From positions 1 through 34,216 of the forward strand of contig CAMNCG010000016.1 of the NCBI GenBank assembly GCA_946534105.1: a stretch of 34,216 bases of DNA, in the 5' to 3' direction. Position 1 is the stretch's first letter. Each line of letters starts with the position of its first letter. This document shows, one piece after another, positions 1 to 10,522 of the stretch. Made by a program: the position numbers and the translations under genes. This DNA comes from an uncultured Verrucomicrobiota bacterium. Lineage in GTDB: Bacteria; Verrucomicrobiota; Kiritimatiellia; RFP12; UBA3636. Below the pieces are notes generated by a model. The model saw only the letters and a list, made by a program, of their open reading frames with translations, was not told the DNA's origin and searched no databases.

Positions 1-35
1 ACATAGACCTTTTCCAAAATCGCCTTTCTTCAACG

Positions 36-87
36 CCTCAACCCCGCAAGTTTACAGGACTTCTTGCGTTGAGGGGGGCGGTTTTTT
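36..87 (+). terminator. Possible imperfect hairpin plus T-run upstream of rpe
   Basis: cctcaa(ccc)cgcaag ... cttgcgttgagg arms, then ggggcggTTTTTT; bulged stem, T-run not immediately adjacent. Confidence 0.3.
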
Positions 88-117
88 GCAGGCTATGGGA
101 TGGTAGTGAATCGGGAG

Positions 118-123
118 TATAAT
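118..123 (+). promoter_or_regulatory. Putative -10 element of rpe (TATAAT)
   Basis: Perfect TATAAT ending 11 nt before the rpe ATG. Confidence 0.5.
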
Positions 124-134
124 CGGGCGGCGTC

Positions 135-794
135 ATGAAACCCTCCTTCCTGCCTTCGCTTTTGGCCGCCGATCCGGGCCGGCTCGAGTCGGAGATCGCG
201 CGCGCGGCGCGCGCCGGCGCCGACGCCATGCACCTCGACGTCATGGACGGCGTTTTCGTGCCCAACGTCTCCTTCGGGCCGTGGGCCGTCGCGCTCTGCC
301 GCCGCGCCGCGCCGGACCTTCCGCGCAACGTCCACCTCATGCTCCGCGATCCCGCGCCGCACCTCGAAGCGTTCGCGAAGGCCGGCGCCACGTCGATCCT
401 CGTGCACGCCGAATCGTGCTGCGACGTCGCTGCCGCGCTGCGCCGCGTCCGCGCGCTCGGATGCCGCGCCGGGCTCGTGCTCAACCCCCGCACGCCGGTT
501 TCCGCGGCGGAGCGGTACCTGCCGCTGTGCGACGGAATCCTGCGCATGACGGTGTATCCGGGCTTCGGCGGGCAGGCGTTCATGCCGGACGCCCTCGCCG
601 GGCTGCCGGAGCTGCGCGCCGCCGCGCCGGACCTCCCGATCATGGTCGACGGCGGGATCGACGCCTCCACGCTTCCGCTCGCGGCGCGCGCCGGCGCGAA
701 CGAGTTCGTCGCGGGGTCCGCGCTCTACGGCGCTCCGTCGTTCGAAACGGCCCTCGCCTCCCTGCGCGATGCGTGGCGGTCCGCGTTTTGCTAG
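135..794 (+). CDS. rpe: Ribulose-phosphate 3-epimerase
   Basis: 219 aa ORF; PSLLAAD, HLDVMDGVFVPN, HLMLRDP, VNPGFGGQ-like (VYPGFGGQAFMPD), VDGGID motifs of the RPE family. Confidence 0.95.
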   Translation: MKPSFLPSLLAADPGRLESEIARAARAGADAMHLDVMDGVFVPNVSFGPWAVALCRRAAPDLPRNVHLMLRDPAPHLEAFAKAGATSILVHAESCCDVAAALRRVRALGCRAGLVLNPRTPVSAAERYLPLCDGILRMTVYPGFGGQAFMPDALAGLPELRAAAPDLPIMVDGGIDASTLPLAARAGANEFVAGSALYGAPSFETALASLRDAWRSAFC

Positions 795-797
795 AAT
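792..797 (+). promoter_or_regulatory. Putative -10 (TAGAAT) for lysS overlapping the rpe stop codon
   Basis: TTTTGC-TAGAAT; TAG (792-794) is the rpe stop. Confidence 0.45.
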
Positions 798-831
798 GCG
801 CCCCGCAACACGCAAAAGCGAAAGAAACGAA

Positions 832-2319
832 ATGAGCGAAGAAGAGCAGCAGGCCCCGGTTTCCAGCACGGACTACCGCGCGATCCGCATCGACAACATG
901 AAGAAGCTGGAGGCGCTCGGCCGGGCGCCTTTCGGCCGCGCGTTCGAGCGCACCGGCACGATCGCCGCCGTCCGCGCCCTCGCCCCCGCGCCGGCGGCGG
1001 AGGGCGAGCCCCCGCCTCCGGCGCCCGTCGTGCGCTCCGCGGGCCGCCTTCTCGCGGTCCGCAAGATGGGCAAGACCGTCTTCGCCGACCTGCGCGACGG
1101 CTCGGACCGCATCCAGCTCTTCGTGAACGCGAAGGCCTGCGGCGACGGGGCGTTCGACGCCTTCAAGCTGCTCGACCTCGGCGACCACGTCGGCGTGGAG
1201 GGCGAGTTGTTCACCACCCGCACCGGCGAGCTTTCGATCCGCGTGGCGAAGTGGGAGCTCCTTTCCAAGGCCCTGATCCAGCCGCCGGAAAAGTTCCACG
1301 GCCTCGTCGACACCGAGGACCGCTACCGCCTCCGCCACGTCGACCTCTTCTCCAATCCCGAGGCGCGCGAACGCTTCTACAAGCGCTGCGCGATCGTTTC
1401 CGAGATGCGGCGCTGGCTCGAAGCGCGCGGGTTCCTGGAGGTCGAGACGCCGATCCTCCAGCCGCACGCCGGCGGCGCGGCCGCGAAGCCGTTCGCGACG
1501 CACTACAACGCGCTCGACCGCGAGGTCTTCCTGCGCATCGCCCCGGAGCTCTACCTCAAGCGCCTGATCGTCGGCGGCTTCGACAAGGTGTTCGAGATCG
1601 GCCGCGACTTCCGCAACGAGGGCCTCGACCGCACCCACAACCCCGAGTTCACGGTTCTGGAGCTCTACCAGGCCTACGGCGACAAGCGCTCGATGATGGA
1701 CATCCTCGAAGGCCTGCTGCCGCACCTCTGCGACAAGGTCGCCGGAACCCGCAAGGTCGTCTGGGACGGCAAGGAGATCGATTTCGAGCCGCCGTTCCGC
1801 ACGGCCGTCTATTCGGAACTCGTCAAGGCGAAAATCGGAGAGGACTGGTTCTCGCTTCCGCTCGCCGCGATGCGCGAACGCGCCGAGGCGGCCGGCCTCG
1901 CGCTCGACCCGGCCTGGGACGAAACGCTCGTCACGCACGAAGTGTACGACAAGCTCGTCGAGCGCGAGCTCGTGCAGCCGACGTTCGTCGTCGGCATCCC
2001 GCACGCCTTCATCCCGCTCGCCAAGACCGTTCCCGGCGATCCGTCCGTCGCCGATGCGTTCGAATTCGTCGTCGGCGGCCGCGAACTCTGCCCCGGCTAC
2101 ACCGAGCAGAACGACCCCTTCGCCCAGCGCGAGGCGTTCGCCGCGCAGGTGGAGGAGGACGCCGAGAGCGAAGACGGCGATTTCGTCGAAGCGCTCGAAA
2201 GCGGCATGCCGCCCACCGGCGGCCTCGGTCTCGGCGTCGACCGCCTCGTGATGATGCTCACCGCCGCGGACACCATCCGCGACGTGATCCTCTTCCCGAT
2301 GCTGAAGGACCGCAAGTAG
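832..2319 (+). CDS. lysS: Lysyl-tRNA synthetase, class II
   Basis: OB-fold region (KMGKTVFADLRDGSDRIQLFV), RFYKRCAIVSEMRRWLEARGFLEVETPILQPHAGGAAAKPF, FRNEGLDRTHNPEFTVLELYQAY, GLGLGVDRLVMMLT motifs; start chosen at MSEEEQQ. Confidence 0.95.
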   Translation: MSEEEQQAPVSSTDYRAIRIDNMKKLEALGRAPFGRAFERTGTIAAVRALAPAPAAEGEPPPPAPVVRSAGRLLAVRKMGKTVFADLRDGSDRIQLFVNAKACGDGAFDAFKLLDLGDHVGVEGELFTTRTGELSIRVAKWELLSKALIQPPEKFHGLVDTEDRYRLRHVDLFSNPEARERFYKRCAIVSEMRRWLEARGFLEVETPILQPHAGGAAAKPFATHYNALDREVFLRIAPELYLKRLIVGGFDKVFEIGRDFRNEGLDRTHNPEFTVLELYQAYGDKRSMMDILEGLLPHLCDKVAGTRKVVWDGKEIDFEPPFRTAVYSELVKAKIGEDWFSLPLAAMRERAEAAGLALDPAWDETLVTHEVYDKLVERELVQPTFVVGIPHAFIPLAKTVPGDPSVADAFEFVVGGRELCPGYTEQNDPFAQREAFAAQVEEDAESEDGDFVEALESGMPPTGGLGLGVDRLVMMLTAADTIRDVILFPMLKDRK

Positions 2320-2347
2320 CGCGCGGCGGCCTCCGCGGTCCGCCGGG

Positions 2348-3124
2348 CTAGAAGCGCAGGTGCATGTCCACGAACTCGGCGTCGACGCCGAGTTCGTTCC
2401 GGAGCCATCCGGCCACGGCGCGGGGGCCGAAGCGCTCGGTCGCGTAGTGGCCGGCGGCGGCGAAGCGGATCGGGCGCGCGAGGAGGGCGTTGTAGTCCGC
2501 GAGGCCCATTTCGCCGGTGACGTAGGCGTCGAGCCCGGCGTCCACGGCCTGCGGGAAATCCTCCGCGGCGCCGCCGCTCACCACGCCGACCGTGCGCACG
2601 GGGCGCGCGTCGTCGCCGAAGGGGTCGAACGATTCGAACCGTCCGTCCGGGCAGACGTCGCGGAGCCGCGCCTTGAACCCGCCCCACGGAACCGGGGCGG
2701 CGAGCGCGCCCTTGAAGCCGATTTCGCGGCCCGCGTAGACCCCGAAGGGCCTGAGCTCGCCGAGCCCGAGCGCACTCGCGAGACCGGCGTTGTTGCCGAG
2801 TCGCGGATGGGCGTCGAGCGGCAGGTGCGCGGCGTAGAGCGCGACGCCCGCGCGCAGAAGCGGGGAAACCAGCGCGTAGTTCGCGCCGGTCAGTCGCGAA
2901 AGCGAATCGCCCCAGCTGATGCCATGGTGGACGAACAGGAGCTGCGCGCCGCGGGCGATCGCCTCTTCGAAAAACGCGGGCGAGGCGTCGACGCCGCAGC
3001 AGACCTTCGAGACGCCACCGGCGGCGCCTTCGACCTGGAGGCCGTTGCGCGAAACGTCGCGCGGGAAGTCGTCGAGGCGGAGTTCCTCGTCGAGGGCGGA
3101 AACGATGCGGGAAAGCGGGACCAT
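2348..3124 (-). CDS. Nif3-like dinuclear metal-centre protein (YbgI/YqfO family)
   Basis: NGLQVEG, CCGVDASPAFFEEAIARGAQLLFVHHG, HLPLDAHPRLGNN, AAGHYATERFG motifs. Confidence 0.88.
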   Translation of the reverse strand: MVPLSRIVSALDEELRLDDFPRDVSRNGLQVEGAAGGVSKVCCGVDASPAFFEEAIARGAQLLFVHHGISWGDSLSRLTGANYALVSPLLRAGVALYAAHLPLDAHPRLGNNAGLASALGLGELRPFGVYAGREIGFKGALAAPVPWGGFKARLRDVCPDGRFESFDPFGDDARPVRTVGVVSGGAAEDFPQAVDAGLDAYVTGEMGLADYNALLARPIRFAAAGHYATERFGPRAVAGWLRNELGVDAEFVDMHLRF

Positions 3125-3136
3125 GGCGGTTTCCTC

Positions 3137-4516
3137 CTAGCGGCGGGTGCGGAGCGCGCCGGTGCCGAACTGTCCGTTCGAAAGGTGCGGCTCGTGCGCG
3201 CCGGCCAGGAGCGCCACGTGCGTGGTCGCGAGCGCCGCCCAGATCGCCAGCGCGATCGCGACGGCGCCCTGCGCGGATCCCGGAACGAGGGAGGAATGCC
3301 CCATGAGCGCAAGCGAGCAGACGAGCGTCGCGAGGTAGAGCGTCTGGCCGGAGAGGATCGCGTTGGGCCGGCGGCGGATGGCGGCCAGACCTTCCGCGTG
3401 TCCGCGCAGCGCCTGACCCAGGGGGATCGGCAGCGCAAGCAGCATCGCAAAACTCGCGGCCGGAATCAGCTCCGGCACCAGGTTCTGGACCGAACCGAAA
3501 TACCAGCGCGCCAGCGGAGGAATCTGCCCGACGAGCGTCACGCAGGAAAACACGGCGCCGACCGCGAGCGCGAAAGGCAGCGCCTTGCGCCCGCCGTCCG
3601 TTTCGTCCGCGAACGTGATCGTGACGGACTGGAGGCGAAGCGCCGCGAACGAGACCGGATTCACCACGCCCAGCATGATGTAATGCACCGCCAGCACCGA
3701 TTCGCGGTCGGGAAGATGGCCGAGGAAGAAGCCGGTCATGAAGCCGGAGACGGAAAGCATCAGGCCGCCGAAGGAAAGCGGCACCGTGAACCGGAGCAGC
3801 TCCGCCACCGAGGCCCGCTCCGCGTCCGGCGGATCTTCGAGCGTCCGCAGCCCGGGCAGCGCGAACTGGCGCGTGACGAGAAATTCCAGCAGGACGGGAA
3901 GCGTCATGGCCACGACGCCCCAGAACCAGCCGACGAGTCCCGTGTGCACGAAAAGCGGCGAGAGCGCGAGACTCAGCGCGATGCGGGCCATCGTGGCGAA
4001 ATTCGCGAGGTCGCTGCGCTTCTCCATCAGCAGCCGCGCGAGGAACATGTTCCTGCGGTAGAAGAGCATCTGCACCGGGATGCAGCCGAGGAGCGTGTTG
4101 CGCGCGATGCGGAAAAGCGCCGGATCGTCCGAGAATCCCAGAATCGAGCCGAAGACGATTCCGTCGAGCGGCGGCACGCAGAAGAGAAGCTGCAGCAGGT
4201 TGGTGCCGAGCATGAGCCGCCAGTTGAGGCGCTCGAAATGGCGGACGTTCGTCTTCGTCTTGCAGAACACGAGCGCCGTCGTCGGAAGCCCCTGCCCGAG
4301 CGCCGCCAGAACCCAGAGCACCGAAAGCCCCTGCGAAAAGGCGGCGTATTCCGCCGCCTCCAGCCGGCCATGCGTGACGATCGCCGCGACGAAAAGATAC
4401 GAGAAGCTCATGCTCGCGGCCTGAATCGCGAGCGGCACGAAGAAGCGGAGCATTCCGGAAAGTCCCGATTTCGGGGTCGGGGACCGGGGCGTGGCGGATT
4501 CGGCGGGTGTGCTCAT
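3137..4516 (-). CDS. Multi-pass membrane protein, MOP/oligosaccharide flippase-like
   Basis: 459 aa with about 12 hydrophobic segments, polysaccharide-export/MATE-like layout. Confidence 0.6.
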   Translation of the reverse strand: MSTPAESATPRSPTPKSGLSGMLRFFVPLAIQAASMSFSYLFVAAIVTHGRLEAAEYAAFSQGLSVLWVLAALGQGLPTTALVFCKTKTNVRHFERLNWRLMLGTNLLQLLFCVPPLDGIVFGSILGFSDDPALFRIARNTLLGCIPVQMLFYRRNMFLARLLMEKRSDLANFATMARIALSLALSPLFVHTGLVGWFWGVVAMTLPVLLEFLVTRQFALPGLRTLEDPPDAERASVAELLRFTVPLSFGGLMLSVSGFMTGFFLGHLPDRESVLAVHYIMLGVVNPVSFAALRLQSVTITFADETDGGRKALPFALAVGAVFSCVTLVGQIPPLARWYFGSVQNLVPELIPAASFAMLLALPIPLGQALRGHAEGLAAIRRRPNAILSGQTLYLATLVCSLALMGHSSLVPGSAQGAVAIALAIWAALATTHVALLAGAHEPHLSNGQFGTGALRTRR

Positions 4517-4526
4517 GGCGCGCGGA

Positions 4527-4556
4527 AGTCTACCACCGCCCTCGTTTCCCGCGCAA
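4527..4556 (-). promoter_or_regulatory. Putative promoter of the flippase gene: TTGCGC-N18-TAGACT, preceded by GGTGG
   Basis: Minus strand reads TTGCGC...GGTGG-TAGACT-N10-ATG. Confidence 0.4.
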
Positions 4557-4600
4557 CCATTTCTCCGTCGCGGGGTGGAGGACGGACTTCCAGCGAAGCC

Positions 4601-5035
4601 TTACTTCGCGAAGACGAATTTTTTCTGCGCGAAAAAGGAAAGCAGGAAAAGAGCCAAGTCCACGACTGGCTTGGCCGCGGAGAGCGGAAAGGCGGGCAGA
4701 AGAGAATGGATCGCCTTGAGGATGCCCCAGCTCCCGGCGAGAATCGCGGCGGCCAAGGCCAAGTACCGCGCAAAGGCGCGGCCCGTCTTCTTCGGTGGCG
4801 GGAGGTCCGTCCCCACGTTCTGCGGGAGGTCCGTCCCGGCGCGGAAGACGAGAAAACGGTTGCAGGCGAAGTTGAAGACGAGCGAGAGGCAACGGGCAAC
4901 CGCGACCGAGACGAACAGCCGGGCGCGGGCGCCGTCCGGGAGCATCCACCAGAGAGCCGAGAAAACCGACCAATCAACGGCGAACGAGGCGAGCGAAACC
5001 GCGGTGAAGGCGGCGAACTGCGACGCCGTTTTCAT
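4601..5035 (-). CDS. GtrA-like membrane protein
   Basis: 144 aa, four hydrophobic segments; FAVDWSVF, FNFACNRFLVF and C-terminal FFAQKKFVF typical of GtrA family; ATGA overlap with upstream rsmD. Confidence 0.8.
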   Translation of the reverse strand: MKTASQFAAFTAVSLASFAVDWSVFSALWWMLPDGARARLFVSVAVARCLSLVFNFACNRFLVFRAGTDLPQNVGTDLPPPKKTGRAFARYLALAAAILAGSWGILKAIHSLLPAFPLSAAKPVVDLALFLLSFFAQKKFVFAK

Positions 5036-5688
5036 GTCGCCGCGGGATCCGGCGGATCGCGGTCCGGCTCCGGGGCGTCGGGCGTCGCGCTTCCGGCGAC
5101 GCGGCCCGGCTCCGGGGCGTCGCGGCGAAGGAGGGAGAGGGACGTGCGGCCGTAGCGGCGGGACGCGAGGAGCGAGAAGCCGCCGGGAACGGCGAAGGGC
5201 GTGCCGGCGCGCTGTTCGGCGACGAAAAAGGAAACCGGGGCGAGGATGCCGCTCGCGGCGACGGCCTCGGCGAGGGCGGGGAGGGAATCGGCGTCGCCCT
5301 CGCGCTCCACGTACGGCGGATCGGCGAAAACGACGTCCACGGAGCGCGGCGGGAGCGGCGGGCGGCGGATCCAGGCGGAAACGTCGGCGCGGAAGACGCG
5401 CATCGCGGGCGGGAGCGGGGAGCCGAGACAGGCGGCGGCGTTCGCTTCGAGCGCGCGCAGACATTTGGGGTTGCGCTCGACCCACGCGACGCGCGCCGCG
5501 CCTCGGCTTGCGGCTTCGAGCCCGACGGCGCCGGTGCCGGCGTAGAGGTCGAGAAACGAGCATCCGGGAACGACGGCGGCGAGCATCGAAAACGCGGCCT
5601 CGCGGACCGCGTCCTGGGTCGGGCGCAGGAGGTCGCCGGGCGGGGCCCTGAGCGTCCTGCCGCGGAACGAACCTCCGGAAATCCTCAT
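5032..5688 (-). CDS. rsmD: 16S rRNA (guanine966-N2)-methyltransferase RsmD
   Basis: MRISGGSFRGRTL, RPTQDAVREAAFSML, FLDLYAGTGAVGLEAASRGA, VFADPPY motifs. Confidence 0.92.
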   Translation of the reverse strand: MRISGGSFRGRTLRAPPGDLLRPTQDAVREAAFSMLAAVVPGCSFLDLYAGTGAVGLEAASRGAARVAWVERNPKCLRALEANAAACLGSPLPPAMRVFRADVSAWIRRPPLPPRSVDVVFADPPYVEREGDADSLPALAEAVAASGILAPVSFFVAEQRAGTPFAVPGGFSLLASRRYGRTSLSLLRRDAPEPGRVAGSATPDAPEPDRDPPDPAAT

Positions 5689-6842
5689 CGCGCGCCTCCT
5701 CCCGCGGCGGCGCGGGCGGGCGGGGCGATCATGCGCGCCTTGCGGTCCGCGAGGGGGAACACGAGGCGGAAGCAGGTGCCTTCGCCGGGCTTCGACATCA
5801 GGTCGATGCGGCCGCCGTGGTCGCGCACGATGCGGCGCACGATCGAGAGTCCGATGCCGTGGCCGTCCGCCCGGGTCGTCTCGAACGGTTCGAAGATGCG
5901 GCGGAAGCGCTCCTCGTCGATTCCGCTCCCGGTGTCGCGGAACGCCACGGAAAGATCGCGGTCGTCGGCCGAAAGCGCGATCGAGAGGCGGCCGCCGCGC
6001 TGCATCGACTGCACGGCGTTGCGGACGATGTTGAAAAACGCCTGCTGGAGCTGTTCCGAGTCGGCCCGGATCTTCGGGAGGGAGGCGGGCGTCGAGACGT
6101 CCACCGTCACTTCGTGCTCCTGCACGTCGGCGCGCATCGTGCGGAGGGTCTTTTCGAGCACCTCCGGCACGTCGCACGGCTGCATGTCGGGCTGGCCGCC
6201 GCGAAGCGCGTTGAGAAACTTGGAAAGGAACATGTCGAGGCGGTCCACCTCGTCGCGCGCGATTTGGACGAGACCGGAGAGGTCCTCCCGGCGGGCTTCG
6301 TCGGGGATCTTGCGCGCCGAGCGGGCGAGAAGCTGCAGGTGGATGCCGAGGGCGTTGAGGGGGTTGCCGATTTCGTGGGCGAGCGAGGCGGCGAGAAGCC
6401 GCACGGTCCGCATCCGCTCGCCTTCCAGCGCCTCGCGGGCGTCTTCGCGCTCCCGCGTCACGTCGCGCAGGAGCGCGACGACGCCGGCCTCGGCGCCCGC
6501 GTCCGGCTCCAGCGGGAACGCGGTGAAGGACAGGACGCGGCGTTCGGGGCGGAACACTTCGATTTCGCTCGACGACACGCCGCGCCACGACCCGTCGCCG
6601 CCGGTGCGCGCGAGGGTCGCCCAATCGACGTCCGGCAGCCAGCGCTCGACCGGGCGGCCGACGGCGTGCGCGCCGTCGATGCCGAGCATTTCTCCGGCGG
6701 TCCGGTTGGCGAAGACGAGCACGCCGTCTTCCGACACCACGACGACGCCGTCGCCGATCGCGCGCAGCACGGTTTCGAGGAATCCGCGCCGCCGGGCGAG
6801 GCGGTCGTTCAGGAACGCGAGCTTTTCGATGTCGTGCGGCAT
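5685..6842 (-). CDS. PAS-containing sensor histidine kinase (NtrB-like)
   Basis: PAS-like segment, LAASLAHEIGNPLNAL H-box, FFNIVRNAVQSM N-box, FRDTGSGID, GHGIGLSIVRRIVRDHGG G-boxes. Confidence 0.9.
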   Translation of the reverse strand: MPHDIEKLAFLNDRLARRRGFLETVLRAIGDGVVVVSEDGVLVFANRTAGEMLGIDGAHAVGRPVERWLPDVDWATLARTGGDGSWRGVSSSEIEVFRPERRVLSFTAFPLEPDAGAEAGVVALLRDVTREREDAREALEGERMRTVRLLAASLAHEIGNPLNALGIHLQLLARSARKIPDEARREDLSGLVQIARDEVDRLDMFLSKFLNALRGGQPDMQPCDVPEVLEKTLRTMRADVQEHEVTVDVSTPASLPKIRADSEQLQQAFFNIVRNAVQSMQRGGRLSIALSADDRDLSVAFRDTGSGIDEERFRRIFEPFETTRADGHGIGLSIVRRIVRDHGGRIDLMSKPGEGTCFRLVFPLADRKARMIAPPARAAAGGGAR

Positions 6843-6845
6843 GGC

Positions 6846-7421
6846 CTAGAGGAGCATGCCGCGCGCCACGTCGTCCGCCGGGCCGCCGAGGGCGCGAAGC
6901 ACGGCGAGGGCGAAGGCGGCCGCGGTGCCGGGTCCGGTGCCGGTGACGAGGCGGCCGTCCGTCACGGTCTTCGCGTCCGGCACGAACGTGCCGGCGCCGG
7001 ACAGGCCCTTTTCGATGCCCGGGTAGCAGCAGAAGCGGCGCCCGGCGAGAACGCCCGCGGCGTCGAGCGCCATTGGCGCGGCGCACACCGCGGCGACGAC
7101 GGCGCCGCGCGACGCGGCGTCGCGCAGGACCGCGAGGACTCGCGTGTCGGCGGCGAGCGCCTTCGTGCCGCCCATTCCGCCCGGGAGCGCCACGGCGTCG
7201 AATTCCTCCGCGAAGCGCAGCGCTTCGCCTTCGTCCTCCGGCAGCACGGCGTCCGCGACCAGGCGCACGCCGCGCGAGCAGAGAACCTCGGCCTTGCCGG
7301 TCGCGGACGCCGCGACGACCTCGACGCCGCCGCGCCGCAGCACGTCGATGATCGTGACGGCTTCGATCTCCTCGCTTCCGTCTGCGAGAAAGACGAGCGC
7401 TCTTTTTTTCATGTCGTTCAT
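6846..7421 (-). CDS. DJ-1/PfpI family protein
   Basis: ALVFLADGSEEIEAV, ALPGGMGGT, VAAVCAAPMALDAAGVLAGRR (nucleophile-elbow Cys), start overlaps upstream stop (ATGA). Confidence 0.9.
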   Translation of the reverse strand: MNDMKKRALVFLADGSEEIEAVTIIDVLRRGGVEVVAASATGKAEVLCSRGVRLVADAVLPEDEGEALRFAEEFDAVALPGGMGGTKALAADTRVLAVLRDAASRGAVVAAVCAAPMALDAAGVLAGRRFCCYPGIEKGLSGAGTFVPDAKTVTDGRLVTGTGPGTAAAFALAVLRALGGPADDVARGMLL

Positions 7422-8152
7422 TCTTTTTTCGAGAGCGCGTCGCGGATGCGGTCGTAGATCGGTTCCAGGCGGGTGCCGCGGAGCAGGGAGCGCGTCGGGC
7501 GCGAATACGCGAAGACGAGACGGTTGGAGCAGGGAATGTCCATCGGCACCTCGATGTCGAACTCGAGGGGGGTTCCGGCTTCGAAGATGCGGTCGGCGAG
7601 GGCCTTCCACGCCTGCTTGTCCGCCTCGGCGGACGGGACGAGCGCGCAGAGCACGTCGTACGTCGCCGGCCCTGCCTCCGCGGGCGGATTTTCGTCGAGC
7701 GAATCCACCGCGGTGGCGGCGACGATGAGGTGCGGGTTCGCGTCGGAACTCGGGCGCGTGCGGATCGGCTCCAGGCGGAAATCGCACGACGCGAGCTTCA
7801 CCGCCTCCGGCGGAGGTTCCCGGCCGGGCACGGCGTTCGTCGGCGAAGGCAGGAGGTACGCCGAAAGCGCGCCGCGCACCGGCGTCGGCGCGTGGATGGC
7901 TTCGTCCTCGGTGAGGCCGGTCAGTTCCATGCGCACTTCCGGCAGGACGAACGGGAAGCGGTTTTCGCGGAAGAGCCGGCGGTTGGGGCCGAACTTCACG
8001 GGCTGGCCGTCGACCGAAATGGCGCCCGGAGCCGTGTAGGGGTCGAACGCCTTGTCGTAGAAGCGCATCGCGGCCTCGCCGGCGAACGGCGAAACCGCCG
8101 CGACCGCGACGATCACGACCATCGAGAGCAGGAATTTGAGAACAGGCGGCAT
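7418..8152 (-). CDS. Hypothetical protein with N-terminal membrane anchor
   Basis: 244 aa; [25 protein letters not shown] hydrophobic N-terminus; no recognisable family. Confidence 0.7.
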   Translation of the reverse strand: MPPVLKFLLSMVVIVAVAAVSPFAGEAAMRFYDKAFDPYTAPGAISVDGQPVKFGPNRRLFRENRFPFVLPEVRMELTGLTEDEAIHAPTPVRGALSAYLLPSPTNAVPGREPPPEAVKLASCDFRLEPIRTRPSSDANPHLIVAATAVDSLDENPPAEAGPATYDVLCALVPSAEADKQAWKALADRIFEAGTPLEFDIEVPMDIPCSNRLVFAYSRPTRSLLRGTRLEPIYDRIRDALSKKE

Positions 8153-8239
8153 GGAGGACGGAGGGTTGCGGAACGGACGCGGACGGCGACGGGACCGTCC
8201 GGCGGCGGCGGGCGCGCCCGCGCGGTTCCGTTTCGGAAC

Positions 8240-8245
8240 ATTCTA
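8240..8245 (-). promoter_or_regulatory. Putative -10 (TAGAAT) for the 8152-7418 gene
   Basis: Minus strand GTGC-TAGAAT. Confidence 0.4.
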
Positions 8246-8272
8246 GCACGTCCTCCCGAACAAAGAAACGGG

Positions 8273-8302
8273 TTGCGCGACGGGCGGGGGATGTGGTAGA
8301 AT
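8273..8302 (+). promoter_or_regulatory. Putative fusA promoter TTGCGC-N18-TAGAAT
   Basis: TTGCGC at 8273-8278, TGTGG-TAGAAT at 8297-8302. Confidence 0.6.
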
Positions 8303-8379
8303 TCCCTCGTTTTTCACATCCGAACGAAAACCCTCCGGGCCGCCGTCGCGCCGCCCGGAACCACCGAAAGCCCAAGGCA

Positions 8380-10488
8380 ATGGCACGCAAGATTCCACTG
8401 GAGAAGTACCGCAACATCGGCATCATGGCCCACATCGACGGCGGCAAGACGACGACGACGGAGCGCATTCTCTTCTACACCGGCGAAAACCACAAGCTCG
8501 GCGAGGTGCACGACGGCGCCGCGACGATGGACTTCATGGTCCAGGAGCAGGAGCGCGGCATCACGATCGGCTCGGCCGCGACGACGTGCTTCTGGCGCGA
8601 CCACCAGGTGACGATCATCGACACGCCCGGCCACGTGGACTTCACGGCCGAAGTCGAGCGCTCGCTCCGCGTCCTCGACGGCGCGGTGGCGCTCTTCTGC
8701 GCCGTCGCGGGCGTCCAGCCCCAGTCCGAGCAGGTCTGGCGCCAGTCCGAGAAGTACAAGGTCCCGAAGGTGATCTTCGTCAACAAGATGGACCGCGTGG
8801 GCGCCGACTTCTTCGGCTGCATGGAGGACGTGAAGTCGATCCTCCACGGCAACCCCGTCCCGGTCGTGATCCCGATCGGCAAGGAGGACGCCTTTGAGGG
8901 CGTCGTGGACCTCGTCCGCATGAAGGCCCTCCGCTTCGACGAAAGCTGCCAGGGCCTCAAGGTCATCGAGGGCGAAGTCCCCGAGAACCTCAAGGCGCAG
9001 GCCGAGGAGTGGCGCCAGAAGATGATCGAGAGCGTCGCCGAGACGGACGACGCGCTCCTCGAGAAGTTCTTCGCCGGCGAGGAGCTCACGACCGAGGAAA
9101 TCATGAAGGCGCTGCGCAAGGCGACGATCGAGCGCAAGATCCAGCCGATGCTCTGCGGCACCTCCTTCAAGAACAAGGGCGTCCAGCCGCTCCTCGACGC
9201 GATCGTCGACTTCCTCCCCTCCCCGCTCGACCTGCCGCCCGTCGTGGGCGCGCTCCTCAAGAAGGACCAGGAGGCCGGCAAGGAGGCCCCTGTCCGCAAG
9301 CCCTCCGACGACGAGCCGTTCTCCGCGCTCGCGTTCAAGATCGTCTCCGACAAGATGATGGGCAAGCTCGTCTACGCCCGCATCTACTCCGGCAAGCTCG
9401 AAACGGGCTCCACGGTCTGGAACATGAGCCGCGACCAGGAGCAGCGCGTCGCCCGCCTCGTCCGCATGCACGCCAAGAAGCAGGAGGCGCTCCAGGAGGC
9501 CTACGCGGGCGACATCGTCGCGCTCGTCGGCCTCGCCCGCACCCGCACCGGCGACACGCTCTGCGACGAAGACCACCCGATCATGCTCGAATCGATCGAG
9601 TTCCCGGCGCCCGTCATCTCGATTTCGATCAAGCCCGTCTCCCACGCCGATTCCGAGAAGCTCTCGCTCGGCCTCCAGGCCCTCGCCGACGAAGACCCGA
9701 CGTTCGTCGTCGCCTACGACCAGGAGACGGAGGAGACGATCATTTCCGGCATGGGCGAACTCCACCTCGAAATCATCGTCGACCGCCTCAAGCGCGAGTA
9801 CGGCGTCGAAGCGCAGGTGAACCCGCCCGAAGTCGCCTACCGCGAGACGATCACGAAGACGGCCGAAGGCCAGTACAAGCACGTCAAGCAGACGGGCGGT
9901 TCCGGCCAGTACGGCGACGTCTACCTCCGCCTCGAGCCCCAGCCGGCCGGCACGCCGTTCGAGTTCGTCAACGCCATCGTCGGCGGCGCGATCCCGGGCG
10001 AATTCATCCCGGCGGTCGAAAAGGGCGTCAAGGCCGCGATGGAGAAGGGCCCGTACGCCGGCTACCCGGTGGTGGACACGAAGGTCACGCTCTACGACGG
10101 ATCGTTCCACCCGGTCGACTCCTCGGCGATCGCGTTCGAACTCGCCGCGCGCCAGGGCTTCAAGAAGTACATGCTCGAAGCCCAGCCGCAGCTGCTGGAG
10201 CCCGTGATGAACGTCGAAGTCACGATGCCGGAAGACTACTTCGGCGCCGTCTCCGGCTCGATCGGCCAGCGCCGCGGCCGCATCGAAAGCATGGAGGACA
10301 AGGGCGGCCAGAAGGTCATCCACGCCCAGGTCCCGCTCTCCGAGATGTTCGGCTACTCCAACACCGTCCGCACGCTCACGCAGGGCCGCGGCGCCTTCAC
10401 GATGATCTTCAACCAGTACGAGCCGGTCCCCGCCGGCATCGCCAAGGAAGTCGTCGAAAAGCGCCAGAAGGCCGGCAAGGTCCGCTAG
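8380..10488 (+). CDS. fusA: Elongation factor G
   Basis: [79 protein letters not shown]; full domain order. Confidence 0.95.
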   Translation: MARKIPLEKYRNIGIMAHIDGGKTTTTERILFYTGENHKLGEVHDGAATMDFMVQEQERGITIGSAATTCFWRDHQVTIIDTPGHVDFTAEVERSLRVLDGAVALFCAVAGVQPQSEQVWRQSEKYKVPKVIFVNKMDRVGADFFGCMEDVKSILHGNPVPVVIPIGKEDAFEGVVDLVRMKALRFDESCQGLKVIEGEVPENLKAQAEEWRQKMIESVAETDDALLEKFFAGEELTTEEIMKALRKATIERKIQPMLCGTSFKNKGVQPLLDAIVDFLPSPLDLPPVVGALLKKDQEAGKEAPVRKPSDDEPFSALAFKIVSDKMMGKLVYARIYSGKLETGSTVWNMSRDQEQRVARLVRMHAKKQEALQEAYAGDIVALVGLARTRTGDTLCDEDHPIMLESIEFPAPVISISIKPVSHADSEKLSLGLQALADEDPTFVVAYDQETEETIISGMGELHLEIIVDRLKREYGVEAQVNPPEVAYRETITKTAEGQYKHVKQTGGSGQYGDVYLRLEPQPAGTPFEFVNAIVGGAIPGEFIPAVEKGVKAAMEKGPYAGYPVVDTKVTLYDGSFHPVDSSAIAFELAARQGFKKYMLEAQPQLLEPVMNVEVTMPEDYFGAVSGSIGQRRGRIESMEDKGGQKVIHAQVPLSEMFGYSNTVRTLTQGRGAFTMIFNQYEPVPAGIAKEVVEKRQKAGKVR

Positions 10489-10522
10489 TCCGCTAGCGGT
10501 TCGAACAGGCTCGAGTCCGCCC

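Noticed and set aside
2360-5155. 931-aa plus-strand ORF
   Set aside because: Antisense to nif3-like, flippase and gtrA genes; highly charged, no family motifs.
5685-6842. Two-component operon with the histidine kinase
   Set aside because: No response-regulator receiver domain in neighbouring genes; recorded as an orphan kinase only.
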